Origin: Roseibium litorale
GTDB lineage: Bacteria > Pseudomonadota > Alphaproteobacteria > Rhizobiales > Stappiaceae
Length of the DNA: 64,000 nt
NCBI RefSeq assembly: GCF_014842915.1
Contig: NZ_JACYXI010000005.1
Coordinates: 1-64,000, forward strand
Direction of reading: 5' to 3'
Both the position numbers and the translations under genes were made by a program. Under the pieces are notes generated by a model. That model worked only from the letters and a program-made list of their open reading frames with translations. It searched no databases and was not told the origin of the DNA. This document shows, one piece after another, positions 1 through 10,021 of the stretch. Positions within the stretch are counted from its first letter, which is position 1. Each line of letters opens with the position of its first letter.

Positions 1-288
1 ATGCAACTGTTCAGGTTGGGTGGCTAAAGCGGGAGGGGGCCAAGCCATGCCGCGATCTCCCAAAAGGGGATCAGGATTGCATCGGCCTCCCTCCCGTACC
101 AACAATAGACCAAACCAGACACACAGGGAGTGCGCACCGCTTGCGTTGTGCGCATGAAAGCCCCCAGGCCGCCACTTGTCCAAGGCGTATTAGGCATGTC
201 GTATGCAGAGTTTGCATAGCAGCATGGATTGCCGGGCCCGCCGCCGCATGCTTCCCTGCCCATCAAACTGGAAAATGGGTGTCTCAAC
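1..288. other. Intergenic region upstream of the isoaspartyl peptidase
   Basis: I find no supported gene here; short open frames on both strands look like chance. It holds an inverted repeat at 202-218 (TATGCA, 5-nt spacer, TGCATA), about 70 bp before the peptidase ATG, which could be a regulator site. The promoter for the peptidase presumably lies here. Confidence 0.5.
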
Positions 289-1215
289 ATGACTGACGGA
301 TGGGCAATCGCGCTGCATGGCGGTGCCGGAACAATACTCAAGGAAAACATGACCCCGGAGCGCGAGACCGCCTATAGCGCGGGACTGCGGGAGGCTTTGT
401 TGCGCGGCAGCATCATTTTGAGCGACGGCGGTTCGTGCGAGGACGCCGTGGAAGCCGTTGTCCGGGCGCTTGAGGATGATCCGTTGTTCAACGCTGGACG
501 CGGAGCGGTTCTGACAGCTGATGGCACGTTCGAGTTGGATGCGGCCATCATGCGCGGAAAAGATCTCGCTGCGGGTGCTGTCACCGGCGTCAGCGATATC
601 CGCAATCCCGTCAGCCTGGCGCGGCTGGTGATGGAGCGCTCCGAGCATGTGCTTCTGGCCGGGGATGGAGCTGCCCGTTTTGCCCGTGCGCAAGGGATCG
701 GCGCGGTCTCAAGCGGTTATTTCGAAACCGGATACCGCCGCGAGCAGCTTCTCAAGGCACAGGCCCGGAACGAGGTTTCGCTTGATCACAGCGACCACAA
801 ATACGGGACGGTGGGCGCTGTCGCACGGGACAGGAACGGCCATCTGGCGGCAGCCACCTCGACCGGCGGCATGACCAACAAGAAGCCTGGCCGGATCGGC
901 GACAGCCCTCTGATCGGCGCGGGCACCTATGCCAGCGACAAGAGCTGTGCGGTGTCGGCAACCGGCCACGGCGAAATGTTCATCCGCATGACGGTCGCCC
1001 GGGATATCGCGGCCCTGATGGAATATGCGGGACTGCCGCTTGAGGAAGCCGCCCGGCGCAAGGTGCTGGACGAACTGCCGCTGATCGGTGGGGGCGGCGG
1101 TATCATCGCCGTCGGCAGAAGTGGTCCTCCGGTTCTGACTTTCAACACGGCGGGTATGTACCGCGCCGCCCAATCTGAGGGCGGCACGGTGGAGACAGGT
1201 ATTTACGCCGGTTGA
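289..1215 (+). CDS. Isoaspartyl peptidase/L-asparaginase (plant-type, Ntn hydrolase)
   Basis: Predicted to hydrolyse isoaspartyl dipeptides and probably L-asparagine in the cytoplasm. The protein is 308 aa from ATG 289, the normal length for the IaaA/plant-type asparaginase family. It has the N-terminal IALHGGAGT motif, an NAGRG segment, and the autocleavage site GTVGAVA, whose Thr174 would become the N-terminal nucleophile of the beta subunit. The following STGGMTNK and GDSPLIGAGTYA stretches are family hallmarks. An in-frame start at 229 would add 20 unrelated residues, so I prefer 289. In E. coli iaaA heads the gsiABCD glutathione importer operon; here a peptide importer lies nearby on the opposite strand. 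The 3' end overlaps the convergent aminotransferase by 13 bp. Confidence 0.93.
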   Translation: MTDGWAIALHGGAGTILKENMTPERETAYSAGLREALLRGSIILSDGGSCEDAVEAVVRALEDDPLFNAGRGAVLTADGTFELDAAIMRGKDLAAGAVTGVSDIRNPVSLARLVMERSEHVLLAGDGAARFARAQGIGAVSSGYFETGYRREQLLKAQARNEVSLDHSDHKYGTVGAVARDRNGHLAAATSTGGMTNKKPGRIGDSPLIGAGTYASDKSCAVSATGHGEMFIRMTVARDIAALMEYAGLPLEEAARRKVLDELPLIGGGGGIIAVGRSGPPVLTFNTAGMYRAAQSEGGTVETGIYAG

Positions 1216-2084
1216 GGCGTCAGGGCATCAATGGCAGTGGCAAGACTGTTCTTGATGTAGATTTCGCGCAAGCGCCGGGCCACCGGTCCGGGTTTGCCAT
1301 CACCGACGGCAAAGCCGTCGACCTGCACCACCGGGTTCACGAACCCTGAGGCAGAGGTGGAAAAGGCTTCCCGCGCCTGCCGGATTTCCTCGGCTGAAAA
1401 CGCCCGCTCCTCGACCTTGACCTGCAATTCGGCGGCACACTGGAGCACCGTCTGGCGGGTGATCCCAGCCAGGATAGAGTTGGAGAGCGCACGCGTGACC
1501 AGCGTCCCGTCCGCCGTCACGATATAGGCATTGTTGGAGCAGCCCTCGGTGATCTGCCCGTTCTCAACCATCCAGGCGTCATCCGCCCCCTTGTCCCGTG
1601 CCAGGCTCTTGGCCATGGCGGGATAGAGAAGCTGAACGGTCTTGATGTCACGGCGGAGCCAGCGCCAGTCCTCGACCAGAATCACTTTCTGGCCGCGCTC
1701 TGCCACGGGGTTTTCAATAAGCGCTTTTTCCTGCGTGAACAGCACCAGGGTCGGCGCGACAGGCTCAAGCGGAAAATTAAAATCACGATCCCCTGTCGAT
1801 CCGCGGGAGATCTGCAAATAGATCAGCCCCTCACGCAGGTTGTTGCGCGCAACAACCTGCCGGTGGATTTCGAGAAGAGACGCCTGATCGAAGGGAACCT
1901 CAAGGTTGATCTCACCGAGAGACCGGGTCAACCGCTCCATATGGCCGGGAAAGTCGATCAACTTGCCATCGACGACTGCCGTCACCTCATATATCGCATC
2001 GGCAAACAAGAAGCCGCGGTCAAAAATCGAGACCTTGGCTTCACTTTCCTCTATATAGTCTCCGTTGAGATAAACGGTCCGCAT
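1203..2084 (-). CDS. D-amino-acid aminotransferase (PLP fold type IV)
   Basis: Predicted PLP-dependent transaminase of D-alanine/D-amino acids and 2-oxo acids. The 293-aa protein begins YLNGDYIEESEAKVSIFDRG, as in the DAT/IlvE/PabC family. Lys148 in the IKT motif fits the Schiff-base lysine, and ITEGCSNNAYIV is the conserved phosphate-binding segment. The extended hydrophobic segment and the RWLRRDIK motif are closer to D-amino-acid transaminases than to branched-chain ones. It lies divergent from a LysR regulator and convergent with the isoaspartyl peptidase. A role in handling D-residues or racemised peptides is inferred from context. Branched-chain or aminodeoxychorismate activity cannot be excluded from sequence alone. 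Confidence 0.85.
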   Translation of the reverse strand: MRTVYLNGDYIEESEAKVSIFDRGFLFADAIYEVTAVVDGKLIDFPGHMERLTRSLGEINLEVPFDQASLLEIHRQVVARNNLREGLIYLQISRGSTGDRDFNFPLEPVAPTLVLFTQEKALIENPVAERGQKVILVEDWRWLRRDIKTVQLLYPAMAKSLARDKGADDAWMVENGQITEGCSNNAYIVTADGTLVTRALSNSILAGITRQTVLQCAAELQVKVEERAFSAEEIRQAREAFSTSASGFVNPVVQVDGFAVGDGKPGPVARRLREIYIKNSLATAIDALTPQPA

Positions 2085-2133
2085 TCTCGGAAAACTCCGG
2101 TAGATTTGCTATCTAGGGTTCGGCTTGATGCTG

Positions 2134-2145
2134 TGCATTGATGCA
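2134..2145. promoter_or_regulatory. Short inverted repeat in the aminotransferase/LysR divergent region
   Basis: TGCAT-TG-ATGCA sits between the divergent aminotransferase (start 2084) and LysR gene (start 2209). A LysR operator in such a divergent gap is expected, but this palindrome is short and could be chance. Confidence 0.25.
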
Positions 2146-2208
2146 TTTGGCACTCATCCGGGCAAATGCCGATTTTTTATGAGCTATGCGGCAGCAGGAG
2201 CCTGTGCA

Positions 2209-3120
2209 TTGGAACTGAATTGGCTGGAGGACTTTGTTGAACTGGCCGCCGTACGGAATTTCTCAGTCGCCGCGGCTGCCCGTCACGTAACCCAGCCCGC
2301 CTTTTCGCGCCGGATCCGGGCCTTGGAAAACTGGGTCGGCATCGAGCTTGTCGACCGCAGCTCCTTTCCGGTCAAATTGACCAAGGCGGGAGAAATCTTT
2401 CTTGAAACCGGCCGTGACCTGATGCGGGAAATCTACCGCTTGCGCGATGATTGCCGCCAGCAGGCTAGCCTGACGACCGACACGCTAACCTTCAGCGCCT
2501 TGCACACAATCGCGCTCAGCATCTTTCCGAAGCTGCTCGAAGAGGTGCAGCAAAACGCCGGATCCTTTGCCACACGCATAAGTGCCACCGACTTTTACGA
2601 CTGTATCGAGGCGCTGTCGCTTGGCCGGTGTGAGATCGCACTGTGCTACGGTCACACGCTCGGCCCCCCCATTCTTCAGGCAGGCCGCTTCGAATCCCGC
2701 AAGATCGGCTCTGATCCCTTTCTCCTCATCTCCGCAGCAGGCGGGAACGGCGCGCCTCTTTATAGCCTGGACGGCAGCAGGGATACGTCGTTCATACCGC
2801 TTGTCGCCTATACGACGGATTGTTTTCTCGGCAAAGTGCAGCACGATCTGATCCGGGAAATGTGGGGCCAGGGACCGGAGCTGCGGACTGTTTTCGAGAA
2901 CTCCATGTCCGAGATGGTCAAGCGGATGATCCTGCATGGCGCAGGCATCGGCTGGCTTCCGGAGAGCGCCATCACGGAAGAACTGGAGAGCGGTTCGCTG
3001 GTTGTCCTCGACAGCGGTCTGCCGGACGTCCGGCTCGATGTTCTGGTGTTCCGCAGAACCGTGCCGGGATCTGTGATCATGGAAAGGTTCTGGGCGCATC
3101 TGCCGGACGCGCCCGCCTGA
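2209..3120 (+). CDS. LysR-family transcriptional regulator
   Basis: A DNA-binding regulator with an N-terminal winged HTH (about residues 1-60, including the AAARHVTQPAFSRRIRALE recognition region) and a C-terminal periplasmic-binding-like effector domain. I place the start at TTG 2209: the GCAGGAG ribosome site ends 8 nt upstream, and the resulting N-terminus ELNWLEDFVELA matches where LysR proteins normally begin, giving 303 aa. ATG codons at 2125 and 2179 would add residues without homology. It is divergent from the D-amino-acid aminotransferase and is likely its regulator, though no effector can be named. Confidence 0.88.
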   Translation: MELNWLEDFVELAAVRNFSVAAAARHVTQPAFSRRIRALENWVGIELVDRSSFPVKLTKAGEIFLETGRDLMREIYRLRDDCRQQASLTTDTLTFSALHTIALSIFPKLLEEVQQNAGSFATRISATDFYDCIEALSLGRCEIALCYGHTLGPPILQAGRFESRKIGSDPFLLISAAGGNGAPLYSLDGSRDTSFIPLVAYTTDCFLGKVQHDLIREMWGQGPELRTVFENSMSEMVKRMILHGAGIGWLPESAITEELESGSLVVLDSGLPDVRLDVLVFRRTVPGSVIMERFWAHLPDAPA

Positions 3121-3219
3121 AACCGCCAGCCATGCCCCTCAAAGCCAAAGTCCGGCTGGGAAACGCAGCTCCAGCGTCTTACGCAAGCGCGTCAAAAACA
3201 CTCTCAAGCTGTCAGCTGA

Positions 3220-4005
3220 TCAAAGCTGGACCAACCCGCCATCAGTGATCAGGGCCTTTGGCTTGAAGGCGTGCATATCCTCAAACTGGCAGAACTCCAC
3301 CGGCCCCAGCCGGATATCCGACAGGGCCTCGCGGTGTGGCGCGAGGATCTCGGCGCATTTGCGGATCACCTCTTCCGCCTGTTCCTTGGTCATGAAGCGG
3401 AGTCTATAGGCCAGGGTGACGTGGAAGCGGTAACCATCGTGATCGGCGCGCGAAAGGCCGGTCAACTCCCGCAGCTGCGCCCTCAACCTGCGCAACCTCT
3501 CTTCGGCCTCGGCGCCTTCCGGACGAACCATCATGGAATAACCTGCGTGAAGATGAGGCAAGCTGATCCGCAATCCGGCAGGCGCAGAGAACCCAGCCAA
3601 ACGTTCGATGAAGATCCGGGTCACTTCCGCCAGCGGCAGTCCTTTTTCCACGCCTTCAGGCCAATCATCCGGATCAAGCGGCTCGCCGCCGACACCGCTG
3701 AACACGGTCATGTGGAAGCTGGGTTGCGGCAGATAGGTGAAATGACTGGCTAATGGCTGCGCCATCAATGCGTCCTGAACCTGACACAGCGCCGAATAGG
3801 CCGGAGAGGCTTTGTCGATATGGAAAATGAAGGTGTTGCCGGGCCAGGGCAGAACGGCGCCTTCGGGGGTGAACTTGCCGCCTCCGCCGGGTCCGGTGAT
3901 CGAACTGGGCTGCCCCGTCTCCGCTCCACCGCCCGTCAGCGCCTCCATGGCACGATTGTGCAGGGTCTCCGGGCTATCCGTCGGAGAAGCAAGGTCAGTG
4001 GTCAT
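3220..4005 (-). CDS. DUF1868-type 2H phosphoesterase (2'-5' RNA ligase-like fold)
   Basis: A 261-aa protein with the two HxTx motifs of the 2H phosphoesterase superfamily: FHMTVF in the first half and FHVTLAY in the second. The layout resembles DUF1868 proteins. The 2H fold usually acts on cyclic or 2'-5' phosphodiester bonds of nucleotides or RNA; the substrate here is unknown. ATG 4005 is chosen because a GAGGA site lies 5 nt upstream on the coding strand; the longer frame from 4062 lacks this. It lies downstream of the peptide operon but is separated from it by a strong hairpin at 4098-4135, so it is probably its own unit. Confidence 0.75.
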   Translation of the reverse strand: MTTDLASPTDSPETLHNRAMEALTGGGAETGQPSSITGPGGGGKFTPEGAVLPWPGNTFIFHIDKASPAYSALCQVQDALMAQPLASHFTYLPQPSFHMTVFSGVGGEPLDPDDWPEGVEKGLPLAEVTRIFIERLAGFSAPAGLRISLPHLHAGYSMMVRPEGAEAEERLRRLRAQLRELTGLSRADHDGYRFHVTLAYRLRFMTKEQAEEVIRKCAEILAPHREALSDIRLGPVEFCQFEDMHAFKPKALITDGGLVQL

Positions 4006-4097
4006 GGTGTCATCCTCAGACTGGTAAGGCTCAGGCAGGTATAGAACATCTGCTTCCGGCATACCTCAGGCATATGACCTTTTGGCGACCTTCCCGG

Positions 4098-4135
4098 AAA
4101 TCAGGCGGCAGACAGATTAATCTCCCGCCTGATTT
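4098..4135 (-). terminator. Hairpin ending the peptide-utilisation operon
   Basis: Perfect 11-bp arms (AAATCAGGCGG and its complement) flank a 16-nt loop that itself contains the palindrome AGATTAATCT. It lies 6 bp after the M20 peptidase stop on the minus strand. The T-tract is short (ATTT), so termination is likely but not certain. Confidence 0.65.
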
Positions 4136-4140
4136 CAATC

Positions 4141-5529
4141 TTACAAGCGCGGACAGCCGCCTTCGCCAATATCCCAGAAGAGACCGGCCATCAGGCGCAG
4201 CGCATCCCGGCTGAGAGATTTGAGGGCATGTTCATTCGGCGCATGCTGCGAGCAGGCCCGGTAGGAATGCGGCACCCAGACGGTCGGCAGACCAAGAATA
4301 TCCGTAAAACTGTCATTGGGCAGCGAGCCCGCCAGATTCGGCAGCACATGCGGCGCGCGCCCGCCTGTGCGGGTGAGCGAGTCTTTCACATAAGTCACCC
4401 AGGGATGATCAGGATCGAGCCGCGTGGCGCGGAAGAACCCGCGATCGTGGGGCACGATCTGGACTTTCTCAAAACCATGCTCATCGAGGTGACGGCGGAG
4501 AGACGGCAGAACGGCGTCCGCGTCGGTTCCAACCACATAGCGCAGCTGGCAGGCAGCGCGCGCCCTGGCGGAAATCGCATTCACCGGCGCTTCCGGAACG
4601 CCGCTGGTCATGGCCAGAATGGCAAAGCTGTTCCAGCCATAGGCCCGCTCAGCCGGCGTCAAGCTCTCCTCGCCCCAGTCCTTGTCGATCTGCGGTCCGG
4701 TTTCACTTTCGATCGGCAGACCGTCGAGCGCTTCGCGGATGGCCGGGGTCAGGCTGGTGGGACGCCATTCGGGGATCTTGAGCTGGCCCCGAGCGTCGGT
4801 GATGGTCGCAAGCGCCTGCACCAGGATCATCGCCGGATCGGCCAGAAGCCCGCCCCAATTGCCGGAATGATGCGCCCCTTCGCGCAGATCCACCACCAGA
4901 TCGAAGGTGATGCCGCCGCGCGACCCCATGAACATGGTCGGCCGGTCCGGCTGCAAGCGCGGTCCGTCGGACGCGATGAGTACGTCCGCCGTCAGCTTTT
5001 CTTTCTGGGCAGTGAAGAACTCGGCCAGACCTGATGAGCCGACTTCCTCACTCATTTCCACGACAAAACGGCTGTTGAAGCCAAGCTTGCCGCGGGCGGC
5101 GATCACCGCTTCCAGAGCCGCAAGGTTGATCAGGTGCTGGCCCTTGTTGTCAGCGGTGCCGCGGCCATAAAGCTTGTCGCCTTCTTCAACCAGCTTGAAG
5201 GGGTGCAGCCCTTCGCGCCACTGATCCGTCTGCGCACGGATAACATCGCCGTGGCCATAGGTCAGAACGGTCGGCAGGCTGTCGCCTTCATGACGCTCTG
5301 CAATCAGCAGAGGACCGCCGGACGGATCAGGATTCTCGAAGAGCTCGCAGGTAAAGCCCGCCGCTTCGAACCGCGGCTGCATCGCTTCTTTCAGATAGCG
5401 CAGCAGTTCAGGCTTCTGGACAGGGTTTTGGCTTTCCGTCTCGAACTCCACCAGGCCGGCCAGATCTTTTACAAACTGGCCGTCATCGAAATAGCTGGAG
5501 ACGTGGTCGATCGCTGCATCGCGGGTCAT
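4141..5529 (-). CDS. M20 family metallopeptidase (dipeptidase/ArgE-DapE type)
   Basis: Predicted zinc-dependent cytoplasmic peptidase of 462 aa. Metal-ligand and catalytic motifs are visible: [16 protein letters not shown], and the SEEVGSSG acidic pair, with a dimerisation domain in the middle and the C-terminal HAPNEHA region. ATG 5529 starts 4 nt after the stop of the upstream gamma-glutamyltransferase, indicating translational coupling; a longer start at 5568 would overlap that gene. It is the last gene of the dpp-type operon, so its probable job is to split the Cys-Gly or other dipeptides released by the gamma-glutamyltransferase. The exact substrate is inferred. Confidence 0.88.
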   Translation of the reverse strand: MTRDAAIDHVSSYFDDGQFVKDLAGLVEFETESQNPVQKPELLRYLKEAMQPRFEAAGFTCELFENPDPSGGPLLIAERHEGDSLPTVLTYGHGDVIRAQTDQWREGLHPFKLVEEGDKLYGRGTADNKGQHLINLAALEAVIAARGKLGFNSRFVVEMSEEVGSSGLAEFFTAQKEKLTADVLIASDGPRLQPDRPTMFMGSRGGITFDLVVDLREGAHHSGNWGGLLADPAMILVQALATITDARGQLKIPEWRPTSLTPAIREALDGLPIESETGPQIDKDWGEESLTPAERAYGWNSFAILAMTSGVPEAPVNAISARARAACQLRYVVGTDADAVLPSLRRHLDEHGFEKVQIVPHDRGFFRATRLDPDHPWVTYVKDSLTRTGGRAPHVLPNLAGSLPNDSFTDILGLPTVWVPHSYRACSQHAPNEHALKSLSRDALRLMAGLFWDIGEGGCPRL

Positions 5530-5533
5530 TGTT

Positions 5534-7120
5534 TCAACTGTCCTGAATATCTGCTTCAGAGATGGCATCGCCCCAGGGCGACATGATTTCGGTGCAGCCG
5601 GAGTTCAGATCCCCCCGGCGCATGACCCCTGCCGGGCAGGCAAAGGCATAGGGGAAGACTGTCCGGCGGGCGCGGCGCACCTCATGACGCGTGGAAAGGG
5701 TTTCCAATACTGCGCCCGGCAAGGTATCGTCCGCCACGATGAGAGGTCCGCCGGAACTGTCGATCCGGGGCTGATGAAAGACCTCTTCCACTCCCATGCC
5801 GAAATCCAGCGCGAAGGAGGCCATCTGGCTGACGGCGGACACGATCTTCCGCCCGCCCGACGCGCCAAAGGCAATGCGGGTCTGCCCCTTCTCGCCGATC
5901 ACCGGACAGACATTCATCAGGCAGCGCTTTGAAGGCCCGAGGGAATTGGGACGCCCCTGTACCGGATCAAACCACATGAGGCCGTTGTTCATGAGAAGGC
6001 CGGTCGACGGCGACACCACACGTGACCCGAAGATCGACAGAAGCGTCTGGGTCTGCGCCACCATGTTGCCCTCACGGTCGACCACAGAAAAATGCGTCGT
6101 GCAAGCGGGCGTCCCGGGGTTCTCGTTTTCGTCGCCCATGGTCGCCAGCCGCTGTTCATAGGCAGCTTTCAACGCATCGGCGTAGGCCAGATAGGTCTCT
6201 CCATCCGGCTTTGAGCCGAACTGGCTCCGTTCCAGCATCTCAAGGGTCGTCTTGAAGGTTGGACCAGCTGTCAGCCCCGGTACGGCATGCATCCGCGCAT
6301 CGCGATAATCGAAGCTCAAGGCATCCGTGAGCTCGGCCCGGTAATTCACCAGGTCTTCGCGGCTCATCACACTGCCCTTGGCGCGCATGTCGGCCACCAT
6401 GGCCGCGCCGACTTCGCCGTCATAAAGCTCACGCGCACCGTTCCGGGCAATCTGCTCCAGCGTTGCCGCCATGCGGGACTGATCCAGCCGCTTTTCGGCA
6501 AGCGCCGTCCAGCCGGAAATCGTCGGCCACTGGCCATCTTCCAGAAACAGCGCAGCCGCGTCCGGATCATTGGCCAGAGCCCGCGTGCTGGAGGCAATGA
6601 TAAGCGCCGCATACCAGTCGACCAGCAGCCCTTGGCGCGCATGCTGGATGGCAGGTGCGAGCAGATCCGCCCACGGCATTTTACCAAACCTGGCATGAAC
6701 CTGCCCGAGACCATCGACAGTTCCCGGAATGGCGACGGCAGTGGCGCCAAATACATTGCGGTCATCGACCACCTGTTCCCAGAGGAAGAGATCGCTGGCT
6801 TTGCCTTTTCCACTAAGCGGGTAATCCGCAGGATCAAGCGCTGCCGGAGACTTCATACCGTGGTTCACGGCATAGGCGCGGCCTTCCCCGGCCCGCCAGA
6901 GCATCATCGCTCCGCCTGCGGTCGGCCCGCTCATCCAAGGCTCAACAACCCCGATGGCAAAGGAGGCCGCGACAGCCGCATCGACGGCATCCCCACCCGC
7001 TGCCAGAACCTCTGCTCCAGCGCGGGCCGCCAGACTGTTTTGAGCGGCCACCACGCCATGGGGCGTTTCAATCACCGTCTTGCGGACGGTCTGCGTGCTG
7101 GAAAGTGCAATTTCAGACAT
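5534..7120 (-). CDS. Gamma-glutamyltransferase family protein (apparently cytoplasmic)
   Basis: Ntn-hydrolase of the GGT family, 528 aa from ATG 7120 (a GTG at 7129 is also possible). The autoprocessing site is the [13 protein letters not shown] segment, where Thr341 would be the nucleophile of the small subunit. [21 protein letters not shown] and GGAMM match the large subunit. No signal peptide is visible, unlike the secreted E. coli enzyme, and the gene sits in an importer operon, so it probably acts on gamma-glutamyl peptides after uptake. It follows the ATPase gene with a 9-nt gap. Glutathione, gamma-glutamyl dipeptides, or a cephalosporin-acylase-like amide substrate are all possible. 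Confidence 0.87.
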   Translation of the reverse strand: MSEIALSSTQTVRKTVIETPHGVVAAQNSLAARAGAEVLAAGGDAVDAAVAASFAIGVVEPWMSGPTAGGAMMLWRAGEGRAYAVNHGMKSPAALDPADYPLSGKGKASDLFLWEQVVDDRNVFGATAVAIPGTVDGLGQVHARFGKMPWADLLAPAIQHARQGLLVDWYAALIIASSTRALANDPDAAALFLEDGQWPTISGWTALAEKRLDQSRMAATLEQIARNGARELYDGEVGAAMVADMRAKGSVMSREDLVNYRAELTDALSFDYRDARMHAVPGLTAGPTFKTTLEMLERSQFGSKPDGETYLAYADALKAAYEQRLATMGDENENPGTPACTTHFSVVDREGNMVAQTQTLLSIFGSRVVSPSTGLLMNNGLMWFDPVQGRPNSLGPSKRCLMNVCPVIGEKGQTRIAFGASGGRKIVSAVSQMASFALDFGMGVEEVFHQPRIDSSGGPLIVADDTLPGAVLETLSTRHEVRRARRTVFPYAFACPAGVMRRGDLNSGCTEIMSPWGDAISEADIQDS

Positions 7121-7129
7121 ACTGGCCAC

Positions 7130-8122
7130 TCACGCAGCGTGGCTCTGACCAGACATCAAAACGTCCGGATCATGCAGGTGACATTCCACATGCCCGCCAG
7201 GAATGGGGATCTGACGCGGAGCCTTCGTGAAGCAAGGCTCGCCCCGCTTGGGGCAGCGCGGATGGAAATGACAACCGGGCGGCGGCGCAATCGGATTAGG
7301 ATAGGCCATCCCAAGCTGCGTATCGGGAACACCCAGTCCCGGCTCAGGGGTCAGAACCGACTTGAGCAGTGCCTGCGTATAGGGATGACGCGGATTTTCG
7401 AAGAGGCTCGCAACATCCGTCTCTTCCACGATCTGGCCGAGATACATCACGGCGACACGGGTCGCCAGATGCTCCACCACCGCCAGATTGTGGCTGATGA
7501 AGAGATAGGTCAGGCCGAACTCACGGCGCAGATCCCCCAGAAGATTGAGGATCTGGCTCTGTACCGACACGTCCAGCGCCGACGTCGGCTCGTCGCAGAT
7601 GACGATCTCCGGCTTCATGATCAGCGCGCGGGCAATCGCCACGCGCTGGCGCTGGCCACCGGACATCTGGCTCGGATAGGTGTTCATCACGCGGGAGGGC
7701 AATCCCACCACATCCAGCATCTCCCGGACCTGCTTCATGCGGCTGGCATGATCGCCGACCTTGTGCACCACCAGCGGCAGGGAGATGACATCGGCGATGG
7801 TCTTGCGCGGATTGAGCGAGGAATAGGGATCCTGAAAGATCGGCTGGATACGCCGTGCAAGCGCCAGCCGGTCATGACCGCTGATCTCCTCGCCATCCAC
7901 CAGAACCCTTCCGGCAGTTGGTTGTTCGAGCCCCAAGAGGATCTTCGCCATGGTGGACTTGCCACAGCCAGACTCGCCAACGAGGCCGAGAACATCGCCC
8001 TTTTGCAGAGACAGGGAGACATTGTTGACGGCGGTCAGCGGCTTGACGCCCCCGAACAGGCCCTGCTTGACCCGGTAGGTCTTGGTAACGCCTTCAAGTT
8101 CCAGAACAGGTTTGTCTGTCAT
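7130..8122 (-). CDS. Peptide ABC transporter ATP-binding protein (DppF/OppF type)
   Basis: A 330-aa cytoplasmic ATPase with Walker A GESGCGKST, the signature [15 protein letters not shown], Walker B VICDEPTSALD and the C-terminal oligopeptide-transporter extension with a Cys-rich motif (CHFHPRCPKRGEPC) typical of Dpp/OppF subunits. It overlaps the upstream DppD-type gene by 4 nt (ATGA). With its partner it would power the two permeases encoded upstream. Confidence 0.95.
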   Translation of the reverse strand: MTDKPVLELEGVTKTYRVKQGLFGGVKPLTAVNNVSLSLQKGDVLGLVGESGCGKSTMAKILLGLEQPTAGRVLVDGEEISGHDRLALARRIQPIFQDPYSSLNPRKTIADVISLPLVVHKVGDHASRMKQVREMLDVVGLPSRVMNTYPSQMSGGQRQRVAIARALIMKPEIVICDEPTSALDVSVQSQILNLLGDLRREFGLTYLFISHNLAVVEHLATRVAVMYLGQIVEETDVASLFENPRHPYTQALLKSVLTPEPGLGVPDTQLGMAYPNPIAPPPGCHFHPRCPKRGEPCFTKAPRQIPIPGGHVECHLHDPDVLMSGQSHAA

Positions 8123-9114
8123 GCCGGGACCTCCTCAGCGTGGCGCATGCCGTCAGGGTGTATGCAGCGGAATCTGTGCGCACCGTTCGTGCGGTGGGGA
8201 ATGGCTTCCCGGCAGGCAGCTTCAGCATAGTCACAGCGGGTGCGGAACACGCAGCCTTCCACCTCGCCAACCAGAGACGGAACGATCCCCGGAATGGTGC
8301 CGAGTTCACTGCCCCGCTCGGTCTTGCCGGGCAGCGGAATGCAGCGCAGAAGACCTCGGGTGTAGGGGTGGCAGGGTGTGGCGAAAATATCTGCAGCCGG
8401 GCCAGTCTCCACCAACTCGCCCGCATACATCACCGCCACCTTGTCGGCGACACGGGCCACGACGCCGAGATCATGGGTGATCAGGATCATGGCCATATTC
8501 ATCTCGCGGGTGAGATCCACCAGCAGGCGCAGGATCTGCGCCTGGATGGTCACATCCAGTGCGGTCGTCGGCTCATCAGCAATGATCAGCTCCGGACCGC
8601 ACATCAGCGCCATTGCAATCATGACACGCTGGCGCAAACCGCCGGAGAGCTGGTGCGGATACTGGCCAAGACGGCTTTCCGCCGCGGTGATGCCAACCTT
8701 TTCCAGAAGCTCAATCGCCCGCGCCCGGGCGGCGGCCCGTCCAACCGGCTGGTGAAGCAGCAGCGCCTCCATCAGCTGATCGCCAATGGTGTAGGCCGGA
8801 TTGAGCGAGGTCATCGGCTCCTGGAAGATCATCGACATCCGCCCGCCGCGCAATTTGCGCAGCTCCTTGGCGGACATCGTGGTCAACTCCGTGCCGTCAA
8901 ACGTCATCTGATCCGCCTTGCGGAGAATGCGTTTGCCGAGGAGCCCCATCAGGGCAAGAGAGGTCAGCGACTTGCCGGACCCGCTCTCACCTACGATGCA
9001 CAGGGTTTCGCCGCGGTTGAGTTCGAAATCGATGCCGCGTACGGCATGAAGCGTGCCGCTAGCAACCGGGATGTCCAGCTTCAGATTGCGGACAGTCAGG
9101 AGAGGTTCAGTCAT
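8119..9114 (-). CDS. Peptide ABC transporter ATP-binding protein (DppD/OppD type)
   Basis: A 331-aa ATPase with Walker A GESGSGKS, signature [15 protein letters not shown], Walker [13 protein letters not shown] and the C-terminal oligo_HPY region ([14 protein letters not shown]). It starts 3 nt after the DppC-type permease stop and overlaps the next ATPase by 4 nt, so the subunits are translationally coupled. It is the first of the two nucleotide-binding subunits of the importer. Confidence 0.95.
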   Translation of the reverse strand: MTEPLLTVRNLKLDIPVASGTLHAVRGIDFELNRGETLCIVGESGSGKSLTSLALMGLLGKRILRKADQMTFDGTELTTMSAKELRKLRGGRMSMIFQEPMTSLNPAYTIGDQLMEALLLHQPVGRAAARARAIELLEKVGITAAESRLGQYPHQLSGGLRQRVMIAMALMCGPELIIADEPTTALDVTIQAQILRLLVDLTREMNMAMILITHDLGVVARVADKVAVMYAGELVETGPAADIFATPCHPYTRGLLRCIPLPGKTERGSELGTIPGIVPSLVGEVEGCVFRTRCDYAEAACREAIPHRTNGAHRFRCIHPDGMRHAEEVPA

Positions 9115-9117
9115 CCA

Positions 9118-10020
9118 TCAGCTCCTGTTTTCCGGGGCTGTGACGTCACGCAGACCATCACCCATCAGATTGATCGCCAGCACGAGCACGAACAGCACCG
9201 CACCGGGAATGAGAACCAGCCAGGCGTCAAAGAGCATCATCTTCTTGCCTTCACTCACCATCAGGCCCCAGCTTGGCGTCGGTGGCTGCACGCCAACGCC
9301 GAGGAAGGACAAAGCGGCCTCAAGCAAGATGGCGTGGGCCATTTCAAGAGTGACGACAACGATGAGGTTGTTGACGATGTTCGGCATGATCTCGGACAAG
9401 ATCACGCGCGGGGTCGAGGCTCCGATTGCCTGGGCGGCTGCAACATATTCCCTGCGCCGGATCTGCAAGGTGGAGGACCGCATCACCACCGCGAACCGGT
9501 CCCAGAGCAAGAGTCCAAGCACCATAATCACGATCTGCAACGACCCGCCCATGACGGCAACCACCGCGAGGGCAACCAGCACCACCGGCAAGGCAAGGCG
9601 CACGTTGATCAGGAAGGTCACCGCCGCATCAACCTTGCCGCCGAAGTAGCCGGCGGATACTCCAAGGGCCGTGCCGATGAAGCCGGAAATCAGGGCTGCA
9701 ATGGCCCCGATCATCAGCGACACGCGTGCGCCATAGATCAGACGGGAAAGATAGTCGCGGCCAAGATGGTCTGTTCCAAGCGGGTACTCCCAGGTCCCGC
9801 CCAGGAAAACCGGTGGCTTCATGCGCGCCAGAAGATTTTGCGCATAGGGATCATGCGGAGCCAGGAGCGGCGCGAAAAGCGCGACCAAAGCCAGCAGCAA
9901 GACCACGGCCAAACCAAACATCAGCCCTTGATGCGTGACGACACGGCGGATCAGGATCTGGCTCGGGGATGGACCTGAGACTTCCTGCAAAAGAGGATCG
10001 TTTGCGTTCATGTCTGTCAT
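9118..10020 (-). CDS. Peptide ABC transporter permease (DppC type)
   Basis: Inner-membrane permease of 300 aa with the N-terminal hydrophobic segment, the APHDPYAQNLLARMKPP periplasmic stretch typical of DppC/OppC proteins, and the BPD_transp_1 core with the EAA-like loop (EYVAAAQAIGASTPRVILSEIMPN). ATG 10020 follows the DppB-type stop by one nucleotide and has a GGAG site 7 nt upstream; an upstream extension to 10056 lies inside the previous gene and is rejected. Confidence 0.93.
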   Translation of the reverse strand: MTDMNANDPLLQEVSGPSPSQILIRRVVTHQGLMFGLAVVLLLALVALFAPLLAPHDPYAQNLLARMKPPVFLGGTWEYPLGTDHLGRDYLSRLIYGARVSLMIGAIAALISGFIGTALGVSAGYFGGKVDAAVTFLINVRLALPVVLVALAVVAVMGGSLQIVIMVLGLLLWDRFAVVMRSSTLQIRRREYVAAAQAIGASTPRVILSEIMPNIVNNLIVVVTLEMAHAILLEAALSFLGVGVQPPTPSWGLMVSEGKKMMLFDAWLVLIPGAVLFVLVLAINLMGDGLRDVTAPENRS

Positions 10021-10021
10021 C

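Noticed and set aside
6287-8230. 647-codon plus-strand open frame
   Set aside because: It lies antisense to the gamma-glutamyltransferase and ATPase genes; composition is rich in His/Arg/Gln as expected for a shadow frame and no family motif is seen.
8140-9978. 612-codon plus-strand open frame
   Set aside because: Antisense to the DppD/DppC-type genes, which have full family motifs; the frame has no ribosome site.
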